Part shown: piece by piece, positions 47,508 through 59,081 of the stretch
Layout of the letters: every line of letters begins with the position of its first letter
Numbering within the stretch: the first letter of the stretch is position 1
Source of the DNA: Gossypium raimondii
Lineage: Eukaryota; Streptophyta; Magnoliopsida; Malvales; Malvaceae
DNA: 64,000 bases
Assembly: GCF_025698545.1 (NCBI RefSeq)
Contig: NC_068569.1
Coordinates: 5,146,001-5,210,000 of the forward strand
Direction: 5' to 3'
Program-made: the position numbers and the translations under genes
Notes under the pieces: model-generated
Told to the model about the DNA's origin: nothing
Database searches by the model: none
What the model saw: only the letters and a program-made list of their open reading frames with translations

Positions 47508-48752
47508 TTAGAACTCCGAGAAAGAAACGTTTCGTGTATGCTCCGATGACGGCGACGGCAGTGGTGACGGTGGCATTGACAATGGAGTCTTCAAACTCTG
47601 ATAATATTTCTTTATATCTATTTGGCCTCTCTCCGTCAAGTCGCCCTCTTCGATTGAGGGAATAAACGGCGGTCGTAATACCTCCGTTAAGAGGTCCCAC
47701 CTGACCCCTTTGAAGAACGCGTGCTCTTTGATCTCGCACGCGCCTCTGTGATACCCGAGTCTTTTTCTTGGATCCTTGTGTAGTAACCGTTGGATCAAAT
47801 CCGTCAAATCGCTTCGTTGTCCGATGAACTCCGGCTCTTTGTACAAAACGTTTCGAAACGTCTCCTTCCTGCTCTTCCCTTTGAAAGGTGTCGTACCGTA
47901 GAGCATCTCGTAGGTTAGAATTCCGAAAGCCCACCAATCGACGGCGAACTCATGTCCATCTCCACGTACTACTTCAGGTGACACGTATTCCTCGGTGCCC
48001 ACGAAGGAGTTGGAACGTTCCCCGTTTGAGAAACTAGGTTTCCTTCGACTCACTGGGCTGACCCGGGCTGGTTTCGGTTTCTTATAAGCTTTGCGGTATT
48101 TGTTATCAGCTACGACGGGGACCCATCGGATAAAGTTTCGTCGAACCGGAATGGCAGGCGATGAATTCGGATCCATTTTGAGGTCAGCTACAGTTTCTGA
48201 TAATTGCTTCTTCTTTAAGTTGCGTGAAAGGTCGAAATCCGTTAAAGTGACGTGACCGGAGTGTTGAATGAGGATGTTTTCAGGCTTGAGATCTCGGTAA
48301 ACGATGCCCAGGGAATGCAGGTGGTCTAGAGCGCAAATAATCTCGGCGAGGTAAAATTGGATGACAGGGGCGGAGAAAACGTGGTCGTGTTGACGGTAAC
48401 GAAGGGCGTGGAGGTCAGAGCCAGGGCAGTAAGGGACAGCCCAGGCAATAAGGTCGGGGGTTTGGAGAAGACCCAAAAGACGAGGGAGAAAAGGGTGGTG
48501 AGGAGTAGGGTTGGGAGGGGAAAGCCTGGACAAGACCTCGATCTCCCAACGGGCACGACGGTCATAATCAGGTTTGGATCGTTGTACAACCTTAAGGGCA
48601 AACGGGGAAGGAGCGATGGGGTCGGTAGAAGTGTGGTGCACGAGAAAGACAGAACCCAAGGCTCCTTTGCCCAGGATTTTGATGGCTTTGAGGTGGTCCA
48701 AATCTAACTCAGGTGGAAACGAGGGTGAAGATGGAGGATTATCCATAACCAT
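47508..48752 (-). CDS. OXI1-like AGC (group VIII) serine/threonine protein kinase
   Basis: Intronless, 414 aa. Glycine loop G28-x-G30-x2-G33 and ATP lysine K54. The catalytic loop is YRDLKPEN with D154 and N159. The magnesium motif is DFD (172-174) instead of DFG, a hallmark of plant AGC VIII kinases. A basic, proline-rich insertion of about 75 residues lies before the activation segment NSFVGTEEYVSPE. The protein ends in FSEF, a PDK1-docking (PIF-type) FxxF tail as found in OXI1. Family knowledge: OXI1/AGC2 acts downstream of PDK1 in reactive-oxygen and root-hair/defence signalling. The frame is open to 48878, but a TATA box lies at 48831-48840, so the start is taken as the ATG at 48752 (MVMDN); 48746 is also possible. 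Locally GC-rich, which leaves long antisense open frames. Confidence 0.92.
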   Translation of the reverse strand: MVMDNPPSSPSFPPELDLDHLKAIKILGKGALGSVFLVHHTSTDPIAPSPFALKVVQRSKPDYDRRARWEIEVLSRLSPPNPTPHHPFLPRLLGLLQTPDLIAWAVPYCPGSDLHALRYRQHDHVFSAPVIQFYLAEIICALDHLHSLGIVYRDLKPENILIQHSGHVTLTDFDLSRNLKKKQLSETVADLKMDPNSSPAIPVRRNFIRWVPVVADNKYRKAYKKPKPARVSPVSRRKPSFSNGERSNSFVGTEEYVSPEVVRGDGHEFAVDWWAFGILTYEMLYGTTPFKGKSRKETFRNVLYKEPEFIGQRSDLTDLIQRLLHKDPRKRLGYHRGACEIKEHAFFKGVRWDLLTEVLRPPFIPSIEEGDLTERGQIDIKKYYQSLKTPLSMPPSPLPSPSSEHTRNVSFSEF

Positions 48753-48830
48753 TTCAGAGGGAGAAGAACAAGGAGGAAGAGACTGGTGAGGGGGAGAGGG
48801 GAAGATAGCGCCGAGGGCTGAGGTTTGGTG

Positions 48831-48840
48831 TTTATATAGA
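48831..48840 (-). promoter_or_regulatory. TATA box of the kinase gene
   Basis: TCTATATAAA on the minus strand, about 80 bases before the chosen start, next to a GA-rich tract. It makes the upstream in-frame ATG at 48878 an unlikely start. Confidence 0.65.
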
Positions 48841-48879
48841 GAGAGAGAGAGAATTAGTTTTTGGTTGGTTGATAGCACT

Positions 48880-49285
48880 GGTATTTGTTTTGGGTGGAAG
48901 TGAGGTTGTTCTTTGGTGTGTGTGAAGCAGGGATTTCAGTCCTTTCGTCATTTCTAACAAATTTCTCGCAAATTATAAAACCCACCACAACGAAACCTAT
49001 GCATACGGGTCGGGTTAGATCCGGTTACTGTTTTGCTTTTTCTTTTCAAGTTCGTTTGTAAGTTCGTTATAGTTTTGTCACTTCCTTTTATCGCAGAGAC
49101 GGGTGGGTTAAGGAGCCACTTCCAATTTCAACGTTATCCGTCTAATTTTATGAAAAATAAAATTTTATTGTACTTTAATTTTTATCCATAAATTATTTTA
49201 TATTTACTCTTCATATAAAAGATTAATCTCCATAAAAAAAATCAAACTCTAAAAACTATTAAGGTAGTATTTCAAAAATCATCTG
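48880..49285. other. upstream region of the kinase gene
   Basis: No gene. It becomes AT-rich after about 49150. Confidence 0.5.
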
Positions 49286-49289
49286 ATAA

Positions 49290-50720
49290 TTAGATTTGAG
49301 TATAATTATTTCTAATTATATATGAGTGATGGTATGTTTTGATAACTATTTTAATCGGTGGGTCCACTGGACTGGGTGTAATTGAAGCACCTCAATTACA
49401 CTTTCACATTCTTAGGGAAGGGTGATAATTAAAGTAATTACACATGTAATTACACTTGAATTCAACTTTAGAAAAATCATTTTTATACAAGTTCAAGTTA
49501 TCAATTTTTATATTATGAGCATGTATGGTATTTGGGATGGTTATGACAAAGATTTATTATAAATCCTAAAAATTATATTATAAAAATAATTTATGTGTAT
49601 TCTATAATGTTATAACAAAAATTATATTATTTAAATCCTATTTTTTAAGTTATGGAAAAAATTAGTATAAAATTAATTTATATGTTATAAATGTATTATA
49701 ATATATTTATTTATAAAATTTACGGACATAATTGATTTATTTGTCCATACCTTATATTAGAAAATAATATGATTTTTCAGTAAAAATGTTATAATTTTTT
49801 TTATCATAGCCTATTTGTAAAAAAAATTCTAAAGTTATGACAAATATTTATATTATTTATAAAAGTATGATGAAAATTATTGAACACTCTATAAAAAATC
49901 ATGGAAGTATATTATTTTTTGCTTAATCTGCATATTATAAAAAGAGTTATAAGATAGTATAATTCTTTCTCCAAATTATATAAGTTTTTATGATTAAAGT
50001 CACGACTATTTGCACCATGAACAAAATATTATATGATAAGTGTTAATTATGCAAATATAAAAAAGGTTTTCTTTCACTATGTTGTAGGGTATGATAACAT
50101 TTGAGAGAATTGAGTTAGACACAAGTATTAGAGACGGCTCACGAATTCTTTAATTTGATACATTCAAGGTTTTGAAATGTGTTTGAGAGAACATTTGCTG
50201 TTTTAAAAAAATATTTCTCATATTAACAACATTACCTTAGTATAACGTAAAAGAAATAAGATTGGATCGTACTAGCATGTTGCATACTTCATAACTTCAT
50301 TCATAGGTGGACTTGGGATGATCCATACTTCGAAGAGTATATGGAAGAAAGAAATTTTGATAATCTTAATTATACGGATTCAAATTCAAATGGTGATGAT
50401 AAACTCCGTCAAAGATCAATATTTGATGAAAAAAAGTTTATGTTAAATGTTAAAAAGGGAATAAAACCAACAAACATGTTACACTGGAACAATTAGATAA
50501 ATCTTGCATATGATGTTTCAATTTGATTTTAATCTTTATCACTTGTTTAGAATTTTTTATGCTAATACTTTATTTACAACGATTAATATTTTAAAAATAT
50601 AAATTATGTAAATTGTGATTATACTCTATCAACTAAAACACATCTAAGAAATTATAATTTTTTATAATTATAAGAAAATATAATTACTATCCTAATAATT
50701 ATATCTATAATTATAACTTT
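49290..50720 (+). mobile_element. PIF/Harbinger transposon relic
   Basis: At about 50135-50250 a broken frame reads AHEFFNLIHSRF, stop, NVFERTFAVLKKYFS, like the conserved RNVxERxFGVLKKRFxIL helix of HARBI1-type DDE transposases. It is followed by an open C-terminal-like stretch from about 50310 (WTWDDPYFEEYMEERNFDN) to the stop at 50495. The outer sequences near 49310-49350 and, complementary, 50630-50690 show weak inverted similarity. No intact transposase remains. Borders uncertain. Confidence 0.5.
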
Positions 50721-51025
50721 AAAAAATTATATGTATTACTTAAAATACATCATGTTCAATATATAATTTTATCATATTGTAATCTGATTTGTAATTTAAT
50801 AGTAATTAAAATATTTTATAATAAATTGGATTTTATTGTTTTTAATTAGAAAAGATTGAGTATAAGAAAATAATAAAATAGAATAACAATTAATTATTAA
50901 AGAGTAAAGTTGTACCTTTATTTAGTAAGTACCTTAGGGATTTGTTTATTTTACATGCTAAGTGGATTTTTACCCACCCTCAAATCACTTTCAATAGTTC
51001 TCTATACATACTTGTACCAAACATT
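50721..51025. other. AT-rich intergenic DNA
   Basis: Nothing supported. Confidence 0.5.
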
Positions 51026-51029
51026 TTTA

Positions 51030-51480
51030 TTTTATATTGCTCTTTAAAATTTTAATTATTCTAATTATATCTTTAAATTATTAGGGTTACATTAATTAGA
51101 TCATTCATTATTAAAATCGTCACTAAATCTTATGTGATGTAATTTAAAATAAAAATTTAAGAAAAAAATAATTATCGTTGGGTGTTTTAAAATATTAATT
51201 TTAAGATTTTAGAAGTTTTATATAAGCTTTATAGTTATTCAATTTTACTTTATTTTTAGTTTCTACTTTTAAAAGGTATGGGACAACATTCTATTTCTTT
51301 AAAATTTTCATTTCAAAATTAATTATATAATATTTGATGTATGATTTAACGGTTAAATTAACCGCTTTAATAATAAAAATGACATGATTCATATAACATA
51401 GGATGCAATTAAAATGTTTTAAAAATTAAGGACTAATTTAAAATAAAAATCGTAATTTAGAAGTGGTGAAAATTTTCAAT
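51030..51480. mobile_element. foldback element, family 2, copy 2 (inverted relative to copy 1)
   Basis: Read on the minus strand it contains ACTAAAAATAAAGTAAAAT and ATAAAGCTTATATAAAA, matching the centre of 21955-22335, and TTAGTCCTTAATTTTTAAAA at the arm. The arms are complementary (ATTATTAAAATCGTCACTAA against AACGGTTAAATTAACCGC and GATGTA-type blocks). Non-coding. Confidence 0.6.
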
Positions 51481-52090
51481 GAAACGAAGACAAGTATTGC
51501 AGGGGACGGGGTAAGAGTACAATCAGGTGCTTATACCATATTTGCAGTGTGGTGTCCACCATTTTTATTTTATGTATGAGAGTACAATGGGTTGGTTAAA
51601 GTGGATAGCCCTTTTTTGTTATTATTATTAAACAAAAAGGACGTGTTTGTGAGAAATAAAAGATGATGCATCGAGCCAAATGAAAGACAAAAATGATTGG
51701 TTTGGAAGACGGGTTTCACATGGGGCTACCCATAATACGATCGTGCATCTTCATGAATTTAGGGTTTGGAATGTTGTCACCTTCCAAATTCCTTTCTTTA
51801 TCTTTCTACAAATGACATGAATCTATTTTAAATGAATCATCGTAATATTAGTTTTCCCCCAGCGTGAAGTTAATATTTCAATTATTGAAGCTATAGCATG
51901 TGCGTTGCATTAAGTTCATTTAAATAATACGGAAATGTTTCTTTTACGGCAAAAATGTGAGGAAATGGGGACTTTCGAGTCTTTAGTGTAATCTAATTTG
52001 TACAACTCAAGTTTGCGACCATTCTTGTGTATACTCTCCCAACATGGGAGGTTATTAATTTCATAATTGATTGTTTTATATTTATTTTTA
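51481..52090. other. intergenic DNA
   Basis: Nothing supported. Confidence 0.5.
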
Positions 52091-54179
52091 AGTTATGGTA
52101 ATAATAAAATTACAAAATTTAACAAGTTGGGTTTTAATGGTAATTTCAGAATCCCAAAAAGGTTGATAAGTTAGGCAGGGTTGTTTTTCTGGATTTAGAG
52201 CGATATTGGAAAGGGATATAAAAGGATTAATTAATTTATTAAGCCAGAAATCTATTTCTGATTTGTTTCATCATTATGCTCTTAAAAAGGTGAATATCTT
52301 CTCACCATGATCATTACCTCTTTCTTTCTTGATGCATTGGTATTTTAGACTGTCACTTAATATATTATTGATTATTTTTAAAAGAAATTAGTTAGTTTCA
52401 AAAATAAAATTGAATTTATTTTAAATGTGATTCATTCACATTTAAAATTTCCACCTAGTGCCTTTGTGTTTACTACTTTACTTAGTCATGTTTTATTTAA
52501 TATTTAAAATAGTTTTATGCAAATCTTTAACCCAAACTATTGACACATAAAACCAAATTTAAAAAGTGTTTCTCCACTTAAATTTAAGGTAATCTTTTGC
52601 ATAGCTTATACAAAAGGCAATAATTGAAAACATTTTGTTTTATATATTTCGCCAAAAAAATTTATGATTCTATTTACTGTTTATTTAAAATGCTTGGCAA
52701 AATTAAACTAATAGCTAAAAGTTGATATCTGACAACAATAAATAAGGGCACAGCACATTTTATTTTTAGTATTTATTGAGTGAAATTATTGAAATAAAAC
52801 ACTATTACCAAAGAATTAAAACATCCATTATGAAAATTAATTTGTGAATATTTTCAAAATTTTAAATAAACAAATTTCTTAAATTGGATAAAAAATCATT
52901 TTGCACTGAAAATAAATTAAAAGTGCATAAATTAATTAGTGAATGTTTTTTAGAATAGAGGCTACCGATATCTTGTCACCCCTATTAGGTTTGAGAGCAT
53001 GTAACAAGTGGAGTAATTTTTTAGCAAATATGGTCATATATGTCATTTCACATATCTCATTGCCAATCATTGTGAAAAAGTTATCCATCTATCCATGTGT
53101 TTTTTGTTTGGAGGTTTTAGCTCAACAAGCTCTTACAGACCTCTATTCACCAAATACTATATTTAGACTACCCAACCCTTCATTTTTACCCAAATCAACT
53201 AAAAAAAAGACTCAGAGTCCTATTTACCAAAACACTCTCTATATATTTTAATGATTTTTATTTTGAATTAAAAATTATGAATCAAATTTATGAAAAATAA
53301 TAATGTAATATCATACATACGAAAGTCAAAGTTTTTAAAACTCCTTAATAGTTGATAGAAATCATGTATATCCAAAAATGAAGCTAACTCTCAAAAGCTG
53401 AGTAATATATACCATTGGGCTTCGACCTTAATTTGTTTTAAAATTTTTTATTATATAGATCATTAACATTAACGCATGTCCTATTTCCTATCTAATTGCT
53501 CCTGTTTTTGCATAGAATCTCTTTTACAAATGCATGTGTCCATCAAAAGACTCACGGGATTGAGCTAAGAGAAAATAGGGTGTTAGCTAACAAATAAAAG
53601 CTATATATACATAGTTTTTTTTTTAAAGATATAAATAGAGTGGTAAAGAAAGGCATTTCGTGGGGTTCTAGATGTTGGCATCTTCTTGCTTAAACATATA
53701 TATATATACACACTTTGGAAAAGGATCCACAAACCTACAAACCCCATTTCATACAACTTTAGGATACATAAAATCTTTTCTACTGTTTTCTTTTTGCTAT
53801 CGTTTCAGTCCAGTTGGAGATTATAACCCCACCACCTATTTATATATCTACGCATACACAAAACCTAATTTAATTTTTATGCTTTTTGAAGTTGGGTTTT
53901 TAATATGATGTATTTCTGTCTGCCATGATTTGGTGGGAGAAAATGTAAGGTTCCACTTCCACCTAAGCTCAAAGTAAAAGAAAAGCAATGAGAAAATTAA
54001 ACCTCCACTCACCCCATATGTCAATGTTAGGAATATATCCGTACTTTAAAGAAAGAAAGAAAAAGTATATATACTTTTTGATGCTGTTGTTGGCCATGAT
54101 TTCACCGCATAGTCCATTTTTATTATTTATAAAAAAATCGTTTTATTTTCCGTCTTTTGTTGATAAAAAAGTTGTTAAA
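52091..54179. repeat. tandem duplication 2, unit A
   Basis: A 2089-bp non-coding unit starting AGTTATGGTAATAATAAAAT and ending AAAAAAGTTGTTAAA, repeated head-to-tail immediately afterwards. A 78-codon frame at 53672-53908 has no recognisable features. Confidence 0.93.
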
Positions 54180-56268
54180 AGTTATGGTAATAATAAAATT
54201 ACAAAATTTAACAAGTTGGGTTTTAATGGTAATTTCAGAATCCCAAAAGGTTGATAAGTTAGGCAGGGTTGTTTTTCTGGATTTAGAGCGATATTGGAAA
54301 GGGATATAAAAGGATTAATTAATTTATTAAGCCAGAAATCTATTTCTGATTTGTTTCATCATTATGCTCTTAAAAGGTGAATATCTTCTCACCATGATCA
54401 TTACCTCTTTCTTTCTTGATGCATTGGTATTTTAGACTGTCACTTAATATATTATTGATTATTTTTAAAAGAAATTAGTTAGTTTCAAAAATAAAATTGA
54501 ATTTATTTTAAATGTGATTCATTCACATTTAAAATTTCCACCTTAGTGCCTTTGTGTTTACTACTTTACTTAGTCATGTTTTATTTAATATTTAAAATAG
54601 TTTTTATGCAAATCTTTAACCCAAACTATTGACACATAAAACCAAATTTAAAAAGTGTTTCTCCACTTAAATTTAAGGTAATCTTTTGCATAGCTTATAC
54701 AAAAGGCAATAATTGAAAACATTTTGTTTTATATATTTCGCCAAAAAATTTATGATTCTATTTACTGTTTATTTAAAATGCTTGGCAAAATTAAACTAAT
54801 AGCTAAAAGTTGATATCTGTACAACAATAAATAAGGGCACAACACATTTTATTTTTAGTATTTATTGAGTGAAATTATTGAAATAAAACACTATTACCAA
54901 AGAATTAAAACATCCATTATGAAAATTAATTTGTGAATATTTTCAAAATTTTAAATAAACAAATTTCTTAAATTGGATAAAAATCATTTTGCACTGAAAA
55001 TAAATTAAAAGTGCATAAATTAATTAGTGAATGTTTTTTAGAATAGAGGCTACCGATATCTTGTCACCCCTATTAGGTTTGAGAGCATGTAACAAGTGGA
55101 GTAATTTTTTAGCAAATATGGTCATATATGTCATTTCACATATCTCATTGCCAATCTGTTGTGAAAAAAGTTATCCATCTATCCATGTGTTTTTTGTTTG
55201 GAGGTTTTAGCTCAACAAGCTCTTACAGACCTCTATTCACCAAATACTATATTTAGACTACCCAACCCTTCATTTTTACCCAAATCAACTAAAAAAGACT
55301 CAGAGTCCTATTTACCAAAACACTCTCTATATATTTTAATGATTTTTATTTTGAATTAAAATTATGAATCAAATTTATGAAAAATAATAATGTAATATCA
55401 TACATACGAAAGTCAAAGTTTTTAAAACTCCTTAATAGTTGATAGAAATCATGTATATCCAAAATGAAGCTAACTCTCAAAAGCTGAGTAATATATACCA
55501 TTGGGCTTCGACCTTAATTTGTTTTAAAATTTTTATTATATAGATCATTAACATTAACGCATGTCCTATTTCCTATCTAATTGCTCCTGTTTTTGCATAG
55601 AATCTCTTTTACAAATGCATGTGTCCATCAAAAGACTCACGGGATTGAGCTAAGAGAAAATAGGGTGTTAGCTAACAAATAAAAGCTATATATACATAGT
55701 TTTTTTTTTAAAGATATAAATAGAGTGGTAAAGAAAGGCATTTCGTGGGGTTCTAGATGTTGGCATCTTCTTGCTTAAACATATATATATATACACACTT
55801 TGGAAAAGGATCCACAAACCTACAAACCCCATTTCATACAACTTTAGGATACATAAAATCTTTTCTACTGTTTTCTTTTTGCTATCGTTTCAGTCCAGTT
55901 GGAGATTATAACCCCACCACCTATTTATATATCTACGCATACACAAAACCTAATTTAATTTTTATGCTTTTTGAAGTTGGGTTTTTAATATGATGTATTT
56001 CTGTCTGCCATGATTTGGTGGGAGAAAATGTAAGGTTCCACTTCCACCTAAGCTCAAAGTAAAAGAAAAGCAATGAGAAAATTAAACCTCCACTCACCCC
56101 ATATGTCAATGTTAGGAATATATCCGTACTTTAAAGAAAGAAAGAAAAAAGTATATATACTTTTTTGATGCTGTTGTTGGCCATGATTTCACCGCATAGT
56201 CCATTTTTATTATTTATAAAAAAAATCGTTTTATTTTCCGTCTTTTTGTTGATAAAAAAAGTTGTTAA
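54180..56268. repeat. tandem duplication 2, unit B
   Basis: Near-identical copy of 52091-54179. Differences I can see are mostly one-base homopolymer changes (for example CCCAAAAAGG to CCCAAAAGG, GTTTTATGC to GTTTTTATGC, ACTAAAAAAAAGA to ACTAAAAAAGA), with very few substitutions (CACAGCAC to CACAACAC). The 237-bp frame at 55757-55993 encodes the same 78 residues as its twin in unit A. Confidence 0.93.
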
Positions 56269-57510
56269 TGTAAGCATACACATGAATTACCATGTAGATG
56301 ATATGTCAATATTTAAATAAATTATAATTTTTGAAAAAATATTGGTATAGCATCCATATGTATATAATGTGAAGAAAGTTAATGGATTGTTTGGTAATAT
56401 TATACATAAAAAGAGATTTTAAACTTCAAAAAGAAAAGTAGCTTAGTCGGGTTGGAGCAAGAAATTGAATTATTTTGATAGTGTGAAAAGATGCGGTGCA
56501 TGGGATTCATTGGAGAGAGAGATGTTGGTTAATGTGGGATACACCAATGTACATTTGTTTTGTTTGAGCTCAAAAGTGGGACCTGCCACACCCTTTTCAA
56601 TCATTTTCGACCGTCTGATTGGTATCATCAAATTCAAACCCCACAATTTAGGATTAATGATCGACCAAACATTTCCTTTTTAGTTTGGTTTGCATTTTGC
56701 AGAAATTAACTTTATATTTATGACCACATGCTCACCTCACAATTTATGAGAAAAGTGAACAATATTTTTTTAATACACAAGAAATATTATTATAAGGATA
56801 GTGTAGAATACTAAACCTAATTATGTCTTTTAATATATATACATAATTCAACATCTAAGCTTGAAGGCTCCGTCGAGCAAAAATATGGTTTCAGCTCCTA
56901 CTCTAATATTTATAGTTTAAGTTTAGTTGGACTTAATTTATTTTAAATTTATTACATGGTGCAATTTGTATAATATAAAAATTAAATATTTTTGTCAATA
57001 ATTTCTTTGTATTGTAGGCATTAGAACTTAGGTTTGATCTCATGCAACTTCATTTCTTTCTCCCAATTATCAAAACAAATAAAGAAATATCTATGTATAA
57101 AATTATTAAATATTAAATAGAAACAATATAATTTTATTTTTTAAAATATGGGTGGGTATAGATGGACTAGAGTATACATAGGTGGATTTGGATAAAATTT
57201 GAAACTCATATTTCAAGTTAGGTGAGACTTGGCAACCATATATACCATTATTACTATACATGTAGACGTGTTTTAGGGTTGAGCTACCCACTCGAATTCT
57301 GTGAGGTTTTGAATTGAAATGCAAGACTTTAGTTAGATGTGATTGGAAAAAAAAAGAATGCCTCTGAGACAGATTCAAATCCTATCATTTTCTTCTCCAA
57401 AATTGTAATGATAAAAAATAATCTATATTTAATATTTAATAAAAATATATTATGGTAGTGAAGGAAATATTTATATATAAAATTACTACATATTTGATAA
57501 AAAAATTAAA
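56269..57510. other. AT-rich intergenic DNA
   Basis: No gene. 57145-57330 looks like a decayed GGGTGGGTATAGATGG-type repeat. Confidence 0.45.

Positions 57511-57513
<3 letters not shown>

Positions 57514-57545
<32 letters not shown>
57514..57545. repeat. (AT)16 microsatellite
   Basis: Uninterrupted AT dinucleotide run of about 32 bases. Confidence 0.93.
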
Positions 57546-57548
<3 letters not shown>

Positions 57549-57584
57549 GAAGTCTAGAGGGACATGGGTGAGGCATTTACAATA

Positions 57585-57725
57585 ATAAGTGCGCCTAAGT
57601 AAAGTTTGAAGAGTATAAACCAAAAAACAAGGCCTTAAATAAGGGCTTTGGAAACAAAAAAGCCCATCTTAAAAACAAATCAGGCCCTGGACAGAGCTTT
57701 TAAAGCCCGAATTCAAATAAGTAAA
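57585..57725. repeat. remnant of the GGCCC-type dispersed repeat
   Basis: Contains AAGGCCTTAAATAAGGGC, AAAAAGCCCATCTTAAAAAC and CAGGCCCTGGACAGAGC, similar in wording to the right half of 8572-9003. Decayed. Confidence 0.4.
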
Positions 57726-58059
57726 TATTATTTTATTTTATACTAAATGAGAGGATTATAAGCAATATTATTATATATTTAACAATTAGCACAAGGTAAT
57801 TAAATATTTAAATCAAATATCCTGTGATATCTCATTATAGCAATTTCCCTAAAAAGCTAAGATGCCAAGTTATCTCAGCAGCACCAATGTAATTTGGAAT
57901 TTTTTTTATTCTTTCATTTCAGGTTGTGCCTAATAAAATATTCATATTTACATCTATGGTAAACGTATTGAAGAATCTAGAAGAGAAGAAAATTTTGGGC
58001 TGCAAGAAAATTCAACTCAAAGGCCGGTCATACATACTCCAATCAAAACGACACCGTCA

Positions 58060-59073
58060 AGGTTCTTAGTACAGGCACTGCCATCCATCACCGTCAATAT
58101 CCAACTTTTTCCTCTTTTACATTTCTCAGATCTTTTTTAGGGTTTCACTCTCCCCGCTGCTTTTCTTTATGGTGCGTTTTATTCCCTCTGTTTTTCTTAT
58201 TCATTACTGTTTATCATCTTATTATTATTATTGTTATTGTTAATTGATCTTCATGCATTCTTCATGAATGTTTAATAATGATCACACTTGTAATCAACTC
58301 TAACTAGTGGCTGGAGGCTCTTTTAGTTATACTAAAGATTATTTATCTGTCTTTTTCTTTGCCCTTTTTTTAAGATGGATTTGAGCTCGTGCTCTGGCAT
58401 TTTTCTTCTTTTGTAATCCAATTGATACATGGGTTGTTCAGTTTTGGATGATCTATGTATGTAATTAATTTCTAGGTCTTTGTGGATTTTGGATGCTTAT
58501 CTTTTAGATCGGTGTCCCCCCCCCCTTTTTCTCTTTGGTTTAAATTGTTTTATATTTTATGAGTTCAGGTTTTGCTGCTAAATTATGTCTGGAACACAAT
58601 TTTAGCCTCTTTTGTTTAGATCATGATGAAAGTTCAAGAAAAAGATGCTGAATTGTTTTTAGAATTTCTTGTTTCTTTTAATTATTAGGGTTTAGCACCT
58701 GGAGCTTGATTCTGTCATTTATATTTCTGCATAATTATATGAACTTTATGGTTTTTAATTTGATAATGCTGGCATGAATGTTTGTCTGAAATGAATTTTA
58801 TGCATGATGTGCATGATATTGTAGGCATCATAAGTAATATCTATTATTTCTCAAATTTACACTTGACTGGAGATTGAATTTGAAGTTGACCAAGTTAAAC
58901 TTTTAAGATGATTTTTTAAAAAAAAAATTGCTGTGAAGAATATAAAATCTTGAATCAACCTGATTTCTGAATGTTAGTTCGTATTTTCTTTCATTTGAGA
59001 TGAACTCTACCTGAATAATCATGGATGCACACTGTTATGTGGCCTGAGTTGTTGTTCTTTATCCATAAAACAG
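58060..59073 (+). promoter_or_regulatory. 5' UTR exon and leader intron of the PRELI gene
   Basis: A CT-rich leader (about 58080-58171) ends at TTTATG|GTGCGT, and the coding exon is preceded by ATCCATAAAACAG (acceptor at 59073). The T-rich region between has the composition of a plant leader intron of about 900 bases. TSS not determined. Confidence 0.5.
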
Positions 59074-59081
59074 CATTCGTG

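Noticed and set aside
48326-48789. Open frames on both strands over the 5' part of the kinase gene
   Set aside because: GC-rich kinase coding sequence leaves few stops in other frames. No protein family recognised.
48753-48878. In-frame N-terminal extension of the kinase from an ATG at 48878
   Set aside because: It would start upstream of the TATA box at 48831-48840, and the added residues are unlike the family.
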